This document shows, one piece after another, positions 40,176-50,716 of a DNA stretch of 64,000 bases. The stretch is taken from contig JAOTOL010001208.1 of NCBI GenBank assembly GCA_034440575.1, forward strand, positions 62,001-126,000, read 5' to 3'. The stretch is from Imbricaverruca yamaguchii. Taxonomy: Eukaryota; Arthropoda; Thecostraca; Neoverrucidae. The translations under genes were made by a program, and so were the position numbers. Position 1 is the stretch's first letter, and every line of letters begins with the position of its first letter. Below the pieces are notes generated by a model, which saw only the letters and a program-made list of their open reading frames with translations, ran no database searches and was not told the origin of the DNA.

Positions 40176-40221
40176 ATTGTGGTTTTAGGGCGCATCGACC
40201 ATGGTTGGTCATTTAGCGCCC
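40176..40221. repeat. Dispersed fold-back repeat, copy 1
   Basis: ATTGTGGTTTTAGGGCGCAT then CGACCATGGTTGGTCATTTA and GCGCCC. GGCGC/GCGCC and GACCA/TGGTC form an imperfect hairpin. The near-identical copy 2 is at 45386-45431, and the motif GTCGATGCGCCCTAAA recurs inverted at 7247. Confidence 0.85.
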
Positions 40222-41167
40222 ATTGTGCAGTGCTGGATGGTGTGCGAGACCAATAGGCCGATGTCTTGTTCTGCGAGTGATCCCCAAACCATTGCATCAA
40301 TGACATTGGCAGCCATTGACAGTAGCCGTTCCGGAAGTCTGGCTTGCGTTATTCCCTCCCCTGAGTACGGACGTTCAGCTGAGTTCTGGTTTAAGTCCGT
40401 CCCCAAATTGAACCCACTTGCTGGCGTATTTTCTACTAGCTCTGTAGTAGAAGTCTCAATGTGTTCCGATCTAAGGATAATTATAGGAAAGGTGTGTGAC
40501 GTTTGTTTTATATTCCAACGTGATCTCGGCCATTGAAGGTACTGAAAGCAGAGTGTATTTATTCGAAATCATGACGCTTCAGGAGCAACCCTGCTAGGCA
40601 GTTGAACGGTCCAGAAAGGCAGTCATCTGACACATCACTGTCTCGCAGTCACCTGATCCATCACTCTCCCTTTCGAAACCGACACACATGGCAAATAAAT
40701 GTCGAGGCGGGTAGTACAAAGTGAAATAAAGGTGGCCGATACAGTTGCCGGTTGATCTCGAGTAAATGCAATGCTATTTTCAGAAGTTGCTCCTGCGATA
40801 ATTAATCCAGCAGTGACGTCGGTAGGTATTTATATATTCCAGGACTGGGTAATTGAAGCAGACTGTGCCGGCGCCGGCCGCCTAGCCAGCAGCCAGCAGA
40901 CCATGGGCTAAAAGCCGTCTGCACATATTCGGAGAATGAAAATGCCATGACCGATGCTGTCGTCAGCGTCCAAAACTCGCCATTGTCTTACGCCGCCAGC
41001 GTGGTGTTCACTGGGCCGATTTGTAATTCCACGTCTGTCTCAAGCAAACGTCTACCAAACGATATGCTTCCTCCTCCAGGATTTGACTGAGCTCTGGTTT
41101 CCTAAAAGTTGCATAGATCGTCACCAGTCACTCCACGATATAGTTCATATTCATATTAGCAATAATT

Positions 41168-41239
41168 GGGCTCGTCCGGGATTTGAACCCGGGACCTCTC
41201 GCACCCTAAGCGAGAATCATACCCCTAGACCAACGAGCC
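41168..41239 (-). tRNA. tRNA-Pro (anticodon AGG)
   Basis: The minus strand folds as a 72-base tRNA: acceptor GGCTCGT/ACGAGCC, D-arm with TGGTCTAGGGGTA, anticodon arm TTCTCGCTTAGGGTGCGAG with AGG, T-arm with GGTTCAAATCC. All stems pair perfectly and the sequence is that of conserved animal tRNA-Pro. No TTTT terminator is seen just downstream, so a recently retroposed copy is possible. It lies in the spacer between the two convergent genes. Confidence 0.93.
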
Positions 41240-41690
41240 ATGACACCAAACCGCTGTCCACAAGCACCGCTCGGTCGGTTACTTTCATCCGCAGTGTTAC
41301 ATGCTGTTCTGACCACGCCCTCCCCGGGCTTTGCTAGTGGATTCGCTCTCCATTTGGGCTCCAGATGAGCGGTGGCAGTGCTAGCGACTCAAGATTCTCC
41401 CCACCCACGCACATACTAACGTCGAGCAGCATGCTTCCCCGTCCAGGATCCAACTGCGCTCGTGTTTGTTAGTGGCCGTCCCCAACTCCGATATATGTAT
41501 GGAAACTAGGGTACGACGGCCAGGGTAACTAGGGTAGGCCAGCGTCTCCGGAATGGTGGTGCCGCCATCCCCGCTGGCTTGTGCCGACATTCTGTGGGAG
41601 TGGCCAGTCGTGTCACCTGGTGGCGCCACCGGCGAATCAGCTCAGCTCAGGTGGCAGCACAGTCGCTTAGTTGCAGGCGACAACAGTCGG

Positions 41691-41833
41691 AAATAAAGAC
41701 ATAAAATATCAGTGCAACTATGAGCCACAAACACCCTTCTTGGTTGCAATCTGGACATTCAACCAGTTTCCCATAAAATCCGTCGATCAGCCCTCCCTAG
41801 AATACTGAAAAGCCTATTCTTAACATGCTCCCT
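41691..41833 (-). mobile_element. LINE 3' fragment, same family as 22101-23323
   Basis: AAATAAAGACATAAAATATC then AGTGCAACTATGAGCCACAA and CAGCCCTCCCTAGAATACTG align with 22105-22250. It is a severely 5'-truncated copy of about 140 bases on the minus strand. Confidence 0.88.
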
Positions 41834-42690
41834 CCAGACCTTGCACATGACTAGCCTCTAGCCCCATAACTGGTTGGAAAGCAAAACTAACATGAATTCG
41901 TCAAAAAGCAGCGCTCACCTGTGTGTAATCAGCTGGCTAAGCCCAATAACGACCCAAGTCAGTGTAAATGTAAACAAATCGACCAGAACACTTACCCCGC
42001 CTCTAGGCAGGTCACGTTTGGACAACTAGGTTGTTTGCATTTGAGAGCTTTGGCACGTCTGACGCGCATGGGATAAAGCTGACACGATTCATATCATTTA
42101 GCGGTTACTGATGCTTTGCTGGAAAACTCCCGGTTGAGGGAGGGGGTGGAGTGTTCTTAGAGGCGTGGCGGATCAAAGCGGTCATTTGCGCTGCATTTAA
42201 AGAGTAGGTTTTGCAAGCAAGTTGAAGGCAATTGCTCATTTACGTAAAAGGAGTGTTATGTTATAGTGTATATGGCGCTCAAAGCAGGGGCGTCTCCCAG
42301 ATGGTTGGGACGGTTTTGATAACACTTAGCTTGCTTTGCTCCTCCGCAAGATTACTCGGCTGGTACCTAATTTGCGGTGGGGAGGGGGAGGGGGTTAGCA
42401 TGAAGGTTAAGCTTGTCAGGGTGGCATCATTAGTCTACTCTTGTCGAAGAGCACCAACAAACCTTTAACGTGGGGGCAAGGAAGTAGTTTCTCACACCAT
42501 CATTCACGCCAGCCTTTGTATTAGCTGTACTTAGTAGAAATTAGTAGCATGATTCTAGTGAGGAGGGGATATGTGTGGTTAGTGTCTTCTTGTAATTCGG
42601 CTCACCTATGTCCGATGTGTTCAAAGGTACCTCTGTGTAGTCGTCTAACGCTATGTTAATTCAAAGCAAGTCGGCTCATTTCCGTCATTT
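41834..42690 (+). other. Intergenic unique DNA
   Basis: No gene, array or RNA is evident. Confidence 0.45.
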
Positions 42691-42693
42691 ACG

Positions 42694-42760
42694 CCGTTAG
42701 CCCTGAATGTGCATAAAGTGCGCCGTGAATCACCCAACAACCAAACACGTCCCGTCCGCT
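42694..42760 (+). mobile_element. SINE family 2 tail fragment
   Basis: CGCCGTTAGCCCTGAATGTG then CATAAAGTGCGCCGTGAATC and CCAACAACCAAAC match the end of the SINE at 37219-37412, more diverged. Confidence 0.7.
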
Positions 42761-42897
42761 CAGTTCGCACAGGAAACTCTGGTGCCCCCCGTGGTCAGCC
42801 AGGTAACTAGTGAGTCGATGGCGCGCCGTCAGGCGGCGCTAGCGCGATGGCAGCGCTACCGTCGCCCGACACGGGTCAGACACGGGTCAGAGCAGGT

Positions 42898-43057
42898 ATA
42901 CGAGGCCCTGAGCCGGTCCGTGCACCCGGTCCTGAGCCGGTCCGTGCACCCGGTCCTGAGCCGGTCCGTGCACCCGGTCCTGAGCCGGTCCGTGCACCCG
43001 GTCCTGAGCCGGTCCGTGCACCCGGTCCTGAGCCGGTCCGTGCACCCGGTCCTGAGG
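42898..43057 (+). repeat. 24-bp minisatellite, about 6.5 copies
   Basis: The unit is CCGGTCCGTGCACCCGGTCC then TGAG, open in several frames (e.g. RSVHPVLS). A possible unrecognised exon ends at 43180 (GCATACCTCATG|GTAAGT), but nothing in it resembles a known family. Confidence 0.93.
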
Positions 43058-43517
43058 CGATGGTGTATACTCGAGAGTACGGTGAGAGCCGGATGTGGGG
43101 GTGGGCACTAGAGAGGTCCAAACTGCAAAAAGCGTTTAATGTCTTGTTCCTAAAGGGAGTCCCTATTGCATACCTCATGGTAAGTTGCATTGATTGACTC
43201 CGATGTTTTCTTTCTTTTAACCCATAATTACAAACTACTAATCATAGTCCGACGTTCTAACTTCCGATTATGTCACTTCTCGCAAAGTGTCGATTTTCCA
43301 CACAACTAACCAGCCAGCACCATCCGCGCTCAAACCTAGGCACGCTCGCCACGCTGAAGCGCGCACTCTGCAACGCCTCTTCCCTGCCGAGTCGCCGAGG
43401 CGCTTGTTCGCCCAAACAGCTGCAATTGCGTCTACACTCAGCTGACTTCGTCGCTATAACGCTTAGGGTATCTGCTAAGGTTGAAAAATATCAATATAGC
43501 CGCGTGGCTACTGATAT

Positions 43518-44550
43518 ATAGGTGTACAGAGGTGTTAGCTGTTAATGCGGATTGGATGGGAGGTGTGTACAGAGATGTTAGCTGTTAGTGCGGATTGGAT
43601 GGGAGGTGTGTACAGAGGTGTTAGCTGTTAGTGCGGATTGGATGGGAGGTGTGTACAGAGGTGTTAGCTGTTAGTGCGGATTGGATGGGAGGTGTGTACA
43701 GAGGTGTTAGCTGTTAGTGCGGATTGGATGGGAGGTGTGTACAGAGGTGTTAGCTGTTAGTGCGGATTGGATGGGAGGTGTGTACAGAGGTGTTAGCTGT
43801 TAGTGCGGATTGGATGGGAGGTGTGTACAGAGGTGTTAGCTGTTAGTGCGGATTGGATGGGGGTGTGTACAGAGGTGTTAGCTGTTAGTGCGGATTGGAT
43901 GGGAGGTGTGTACAGAGATGTTAGCTGTTAGTGCGGATTGGATGGGAGGTGTGTACAGAGGTGTTAGCTGTTAGTGCGGATTGGATGGGAGGTGTGTACA
44001 GAGGTGTTAGCTGTTAATGCGGATTGGATGGGAGGTGTGTACAGAGATGTTAGCTGTTAGTGCGGATTGGATGGGAGGTGTGTACAGAGGTGTTAGCTGT
44101 TAGTGCGGATTGGATGGGAGGTGTGTACAGAGGTGTTAGCTGTTAGTGCGGATTGGATGGGAGGTGTGTACAGAGGTGTTAGCTGTTAGTGCGGATTGGA
44201 TGGGAGGTGTGTACAGAGGTGTTAGCTGTTAGTGCGGATTGGATGGGAGGTGTGTACAGAGGTGTTAGCTGTTAGTGCGGATTGGATGGGAGGTGTGTAC
44301 AGAGGTGTTAGCTGTTAGTGCGGATTGGATGGGAGGTGTGTACAGAGGTGTTAGCTGTTAATGCGGATTGGATGGGAGGTGTGTACAGAGGTGTTAGCTG
44401 TTAGTGCGGATTGGATGGGAGGTGTGTACAGAGGTGTTAGCTGTTAATGCGGATTGGATGGGAGGTGTGTACAGAGATGTTAGCTGTTAATGCGGATTGG
44501 ATGGGAGGTGTGTACAGAGGTGTTAGCTGTTAGTGCGGATTGGATGGGAT
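43518..44550 (+). repeat. 43-bp minisatellite, about 24 copies (intergenic)
   Basis: The unit is GGTGTGTACAGAGGTGTTAG then CTGTTAGTGCGGATTGG and ATGGGA. Very homogeneous, with only G/A variants (GAGATG, TTAATG). It is not next to any recognised exon. Confidence 0.97.
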
Positions 44551-46379
44551 TGTTAGGTTGCCTGGATTAATCTACGAGCAGCAAAAGTGTCAAAACGGAG
44601 CCTCCTTTAAATATTATCCGATTGACCTGAAATTCGGCTCAGATAGTTAGCAAGTCAAGTGAAACGGGGGCGGCCTTTAGGAGCAAAAACTTTTTAACTT
44701 TTTGTAAATGCTATGTATTGGTGGACAGATCTAGTGGGCACCGATCGACATAGAGTTCCATTGGGACTCCTGTCGGCGGTAGGAAGGCGACGGGAATAGT
44801 GTCAGCTGAAACACCTGACCAATTAAACGGGTCTTCTGTTGGCGTGGGTCTGCGCGTGGGCTGCGAGGTATCGGGTCTGGGGGAGCCGCATCAGTTGGCA
44901 AGTAGTGTTCCTCGCGCGGGTTCCTGTGTCTTCACCTTCGCCCCTTCAACCTGATGTGATGCTGATCACTGTTTTCAACGAACCATAAATTGTATTTTTT
45001 TTCGTGGTCGGATTACATTTGTAAGCGTGTTGCATGTCTTAGCTTCGACGCGATCGGCTATATTTTTCTCCACCTGGCCAAATCCGGAACGACGGAATGA
45101 CCGAAACATTCGAATCGGGTGTTTGGTGCGCTTCGTGCGTCGAAGGGTTTTCAGTTTCATTGATTGCTTTTGGGTCCGGCCACGTTTAGAAAAATCCTGC
45201 CTTAGCCACCGTGTAACCGATGACCAGAGACAGAAAAAGGTGACTCGTAATGCATATGCGCGTCCAAAGTGCGGGCCATGGATTCCGCTGCATTTAGTTT
45301 ACTTCTGCACTAAAAAAAAAAAAATACATAGCGTATTTCCTAGATCGCCAAAGAGAGTGGCCGGAACCTGTTTCCTTTTGTGTGTCATTGTGGTTTTAGG
45401 GCGCATCGACCATGGCTGGTCATCTAGCGCCCCAGTTCCTTATGTATGGGCAGACGAAACAAGATTAGCATACCCACTCACCAAGGGCCAGAACTGCCTC
45501 TGCCTCTGATAACATTTGGCCGGTCGATAGGCTCCATTTCCTGTTGGCGACACGCATGACTATACAATAAAATAAACTATTACTCCTTAGCAGGCGATCA
45601 AACTATATCCAGGACAAACCATGTATTTAAAAAGCTGCATACAATTGAGACAGAAATTGTTGAGCACCAGAGCGGTATCGGACACGCTGAACTCACAGGA
45701 CAGCTGCAGTAGCAAAATACAACAAACTCACGCATCGTCACACACAAGCAAAGATGCATAGAAAGAGAAACTGAAAGAAAGCCCCGGGTGGGCCTAATAA
45801 TCTAAGCATAAGTCTTTCCACACCCTAGACCATAATACCACAACCGCCTACAGACCTTACAAAGTTGGCCACCATGCCCTCCTCCCACACTTAAGTAATA
45901 CCCAACGTCTATCCACACTACACGATCACCACTAGGGATTGATTAGAAAATGTGCTAGGGATGTATTGCATGACATGGATGGATGCGGTTGAATGTACCA
46001 TGCGCACCAAGTCATGTTGTCCCACGTTAAATTTACGGGCAGACGCACAGCCAAGGAGAGCCGACTCCAGCACCAAAAGAAACGAGTACAGCAAAAGAAA
46101 CGAGACATTGGGAGATTTTCGCAACGTGAAACTTTACATTTTCGGCGCGCGAAACGCGCCGCAAGTTTTCTTCGTTTCATCACATTGTTCGTCCCCCCCC
46201 CACTCCCGTAGGAAGCCTGTTTACGAGTGCTTGACAAGCTCTCCGAATGCCTATGCGCCCACACAGAAGTATTGTTGTGCATGCTTGTGCTGTGTGGTTA
46301 TGGTACCCTGCCAGTGGTTACCGCTCATCTCTAGTATGGCAGCACAGGTGGCTTGGATATGACAGCACGGACAATGTCG
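44551..46379 (+). other. Intergenic DNA between the 43-bp array and the minus-strand gene
   Basis: No gene is evident apart from the fold-back repeat at 45386. A poly-A run is at 45313-45324 and a C-run at 46194-46201. Confidence 0.45.
45386..45431. repeat. Dispersed fold-back repeat, copy 2
   Basis: It differs from the copy at 40176 by only a few bases (TGGCTGGTCATCTAG). Surrounding DNA is not homologous, so this is a short mobile or SINE-internal module. Confidence 0.85.
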
Positions 46380-46383
46380 CTGC

Positions 46384-46660
46384 CGGCCGTGGACAGAGTG
46401 CACCAGACCTATTTTAGGCAGTTGTCGTTGGACGTTCTGAAGCGTGGACGGAGTGCGCCGGCATTATTTGGGGCAGTTGTCGTTGGACATTCTGAAGCGT
46501 GGACGGAGTGCGCCGAACCTATTTGGGGCAGTTGTTGTTGGACATTCTGAAGTGTGGACGGAGTGCGTTGGACCTATTTGGAGCAATTGTCGTTGGACGT
46601 TCGGAAGCGTGGACGGAGTGCGCTGGACCTATTTGGGGCAGTTGTTGTTGGACGTTCTGG
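46384..46660 (-). repeat. 55-bp minisatellite, about five copies, seeded on coding end and stop of the CaMKII-AD-like gene
   Basis: On the minus strand each unit contains GAACGTCCAACAACAACTGC then CCCAAATAGG, i.e. the last codons of the gene plus TAG, followed by about 25 bases of 3' sequence. The first copy is the true gene end. Confidence 0.93.
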
Positions 46661-46749
46661 AGCGGTGGCCGTGCACATATTTCCACGCGCCGTCACGCCG
46701 GTGCCAGATCCTGGTCTCCTCGGTATGCCGCACGTGTGGCTTGGCGTCG
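46629..46749 (-). CDS. CaMKII-AD-like gene, last coding exon
   Basis: On the minus strand, acceptor TATGTCACAG, split Ser codon, then DAKPHVRHTEETRIWHRRDG, AWKYVHGHRSRTSNNNCPK and TAG. It matches [30 protein letters not shown]. Between the Asp of exon 4 and EETR the spacing is identical to CaMKII. The end of the exon, stop included, is the unit of the 55-bp array downstream. Confidence 0.94.
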
Positions 46750-48238
46750 CTGTGACATACAAGTGGGGTTACCGGAGCATCAGCACGATAATGCAACAAA
46801 TCTGGAAGACAGAAATTTCCGGAGTTAAGGGCTGTACCGAACTGTTGGAGATGGAAAGAAAATCTGGAGCACCATTAGGTGAATCGTTTCCCATCTGCAA
46901 TATAATATTCATGTATGCCAACACGGTAATCACGGAAGTTAATATTGCATAAGTTAGCCCGCGCCGTCTTTCCTGTCAAATCCTCCCACCCCGTCTCGGG
47001 GGGGGGGGGAGGGCGGGGACGGTTGAAAACCCCCCTCTAAAATCCAAACTAAGTATCGCACGAAAACGTAAGAGGTGTCATCGGAAAGCGCTCGACGAGT
47101 AGGGTTCGGGGTCAACCCCCCAAACACTCCCCTAAAAAGTGACGTCACCAGGGGGATAGATTGTCACGACTTTTCACGACTTACATTATGTTTTGGAATC
47201 TCGGGTGTTCATTTTGGGTATATATGAAAGAACAAAATTTATTTGGAATGAGAAAAGGACAGCGAAATCGACCAGGGCTTTAATTCCCCCCCAAAAAAAA
47301 AAGGAAAAAAGTTCAAATTTCAAAACTTTGAGTTTCCAAGTTTTCTTTAATTTTCCTTTTCCAATGGGTAGAGCAGACCGAGAAACGTTGTTGGAAGTCA
47401 ACTTGCCCTAATACAAAATGCTTACTTTAGCCAGAATCCTGCATTTTAGCTGCAAGTTGGCAAATACGCAAAATTTATAGGTAATTAAAAACGAAAACAA
47501 AATGAGAATTTCAACTCGTACGTTTTGTTGCATCCGCAAAGATAAACAAACGCTGAAAGGTTCATTAAAATATCTGTATCCGTTAAAGCGTGACGACTAG
47601 TTTAACGTTTTTGCAGGTGACCTAACTTGATCTTGACTAACTCGTTGACCCTAGATGATCTGACCTAAAACTTTTGAATCGGCATGTCAAATCGATGTGG
47701 GAAAAGGTATGCCAAATTTAGGCGCGCTGCCGCGCACCGTTCGTCCGCTATCCGCGAAAAAACCTGAGGGGGGGCGGTTGAAGACCCCACGAGACGGGAC
47801 GGGTTAGTATCGCGGGAGTTCATATCGCTGGAGTTTATGTTGTGTTGGATAATGTCGCGAGAGTTAATTATAGCGCCCTCGTCCTTTTCCGATACAGTCC
47901 ACGTCAAGCCGAAATACTATTGCTCTGATGCTATGTCCAAAACACTCACAGACACCCCGCGGCACACAGCCACGCCCTCACCGGTCAAACGTCTCAACTC
48001 CACTGAGAACCCTAGCCACAGCCGGCCGGTGCGCCGCCGTCGCCGACACGTGATACACAGACGGCTCCTGTTGCAAAGCTGCGAGGGGGTATTCTCCACC
48101 ACATTAATATCGCAGGAGTTAATTACCGAATAGTGCGAATCCCTGCAAATTCGCTCTTTCTTCTCTCTCTCGCTCTCGCTCTCGCTCTCGCTCTATCACT
48201 CACTTTCACTCTCTCACTCTCACTCTCACCCTCATCCT

Positions 48239-48331
<93 letters not shown>

Positions 48332-50644
48332 CCTAACCCTCACCCTCACCCTCACCCTCACTCTCACTCTCACCCTCACTCACTCACACTCTCACTCTCA
48401 CTCTCACTCGCTCTCTCTCTCTCTTAAATAGAGTACGCAGACGCGTACTCTGTCCTGTCCTGTCCTGTCCTGACCTGTCCAAGAATTGGTCCAGTCGGAC
48501 GTAGGCGATGTAGGCGACGTCGTCTCCCAGGAACTGCACATGGGGGCTCAAGATGGTTGCGTTTCCGATACGCCTTCCCAGCACTATCGGCAGTACGGTT
48601 AACACAGGTCATGTCTCTGGCACGGGCAACACAGACCATTGTTTGCGGCACGAATAACACATGCCATTGTCTCCGGCAAAGTTAGCACATGATGTCGTCT
48701 TCAGGACGGGTAACAGACCATTGTCCCCGGCACGAGAAACACAGGCCATTGCCTCCGGTAGGGTTAACGCCGGCCATTGTTTCCGACACGGGTAACGCCG
48801 GCAATTGTTTCCGACACGGGTAACGCCGGCCATTGTTTCCGACACGGGTAACGCAGGTCGTGGCTTCTGGCACGTGTAACATAGGTCATTGTCTCGGGCA
48901 CGAGTAACATAGGTCAATGTCTCGGGCACGAGTAACACAACTCCCCGTCACGTGTAACATAGGTCATTGCCTCGGGCACGAGTAACATAGGTCATTGCCT
49001 CGGGCACGAGTAACACAACTCCCTGACACGGGGAGGACGTTTCAGCGAGCGCTACTCGGTCAGTTCGAAGATCGTGATTAAGTGCGAACTTCCGCTCGTC
49101 GTTCTTTGATAGTTTTTTGTTTTTTTCTTAAATTATTGCACTTCTGTGTATGTGTATAGCGGCAGTACATCTGGCGAAGCATTAGTGCATCCGTTGGTAG
49201 GTACACTGCAGTGTATGCCGATCTGCCGCAACAACAGTGGGTCTGTTACAACTCTGTAGGTCTTCCTCGGCGTTTTTTGTTTTTGTAGTGGCGTCGGTGG
49301 ATATGTCGCAGCGTGGGTGGATCTGTCGCAGATTCAGTGGATCTGTCGCAGTGTCGGTGAACCTGTTGGGGTTTCGATGGATCTTTCACAGTGTCGGTAT
49401 GTAACTTCTACGGTGTCGGTTGATCTGTTGCGGTGTCGATAGATATGTTGCAGTGTCCGTGTATCTGTCGCAGTATCGATGGATCTACTGCAGTGTCGGT
49501 GGATCTGCTGCAGTGTCGGTGGATCTGCTGCAGTGTCGGTGGCCCTGTTGCAGTGTCGGTGGATCCGCTGCAGTGTTGGTGGATCTGCTGCAGTGTTGGT
49601 GGATCTGGTGCAGTGTCGGTGGATCTACTGCAGTGTCAGTGGATCTGCTGCAGTGTTGGTGGTCTTGTTGCAGTGTCGGTGGATCTGCTGCAGTGTCGGT
49701 GGCCCTGCTGCAGTGCTGGTGGATCTGCTGCAGTGTCGGTGGATCTGGTGCAGTGTTGGTGGCCCTGTTGCAGTGTCGGTGGATCTCCTGCAGTGTTGGT
49801 GGATCTGCTGCAGTGCTGGTGGGTCTGCTGCAGTTCTGGTGAACCTTTTACATACAGTGTTAGTAGATCTGTCGCGGTGACGGCGGATCATCCCATGAAT
49901 TAGCAGATCAAAACGACTGTCTGCACTCAGGTTCAGGTGAATCTGTGACTCATTTCGCGCCTCTGGGGTTGCTCATTCCTCACATGCTGTGATCCACGGA
50001 GGTCAGAGGACCAGTTACAGGGCGAGGTGGGGGTAAGAGAAGTTCTTCCTCTCCCCTAACTCGTCTCCTCCGCACCAACGTTGCTTCCGTTATTCGCGCG
50101 AGCAGAGCTGCGCCACTTACCGTGGTCGAAGTAGAACTTGTGGAAGTCGAGTCCATGCACCAGGTCGCCGATGGTCTCCATCATGAATGCCGTCAGGTTC
50201 GGGTCAGTGAGTCGCCTGGACCGTCATCGGGCTACGTCAAACTCGAACATCGTATCAATCACGTGCGCCACTGCCATTTTTCCCGTCGTTTTTATTTGGT
50301 CCGAATTCTTTATCGGGTGGCTTTGTGGACCAGAATCGCATTGCTAAGCAGAGCTTGTTGCATGAATCCTGGCCCCATCAGCCATTCCATGAATTTACCG
50401 GCAGTCCCTCGACATTTGCCTCATGACATGTGCATTTGTCAGCAGTGCAAGATTTCAATTTGCCGACAGTGCATTGACACGACCGCCCCGACAACTCGCC
50501 CCCGGTCTTATCAGACCAGTTGCCAAGTGACCCTCCCAGCTGGGGCTAAATTTGAGTCCGTGAAGCGGCTCGAACCCTGCGTTGTCAGGACAGGGGGAGT
50601 AATGCAGGCCAGCGCTCTAATCAGCGTTCTAACCTATGCATGTA

Positions 50645-50716
<72 letters not shown>

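Larger units (their letters stand above)
39064..41167 (+). other. Region downstream of the A2M-like gene
   Basis: Probable 3' end of gene 1 and spacer. It holds a candidate AATAAA (39445), a (GT)n run at 40158-40174, a short fold-back repeat (40176) and a stray 31-bp unit (40866-40905). No gene is evident. Confidence 0.5.
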
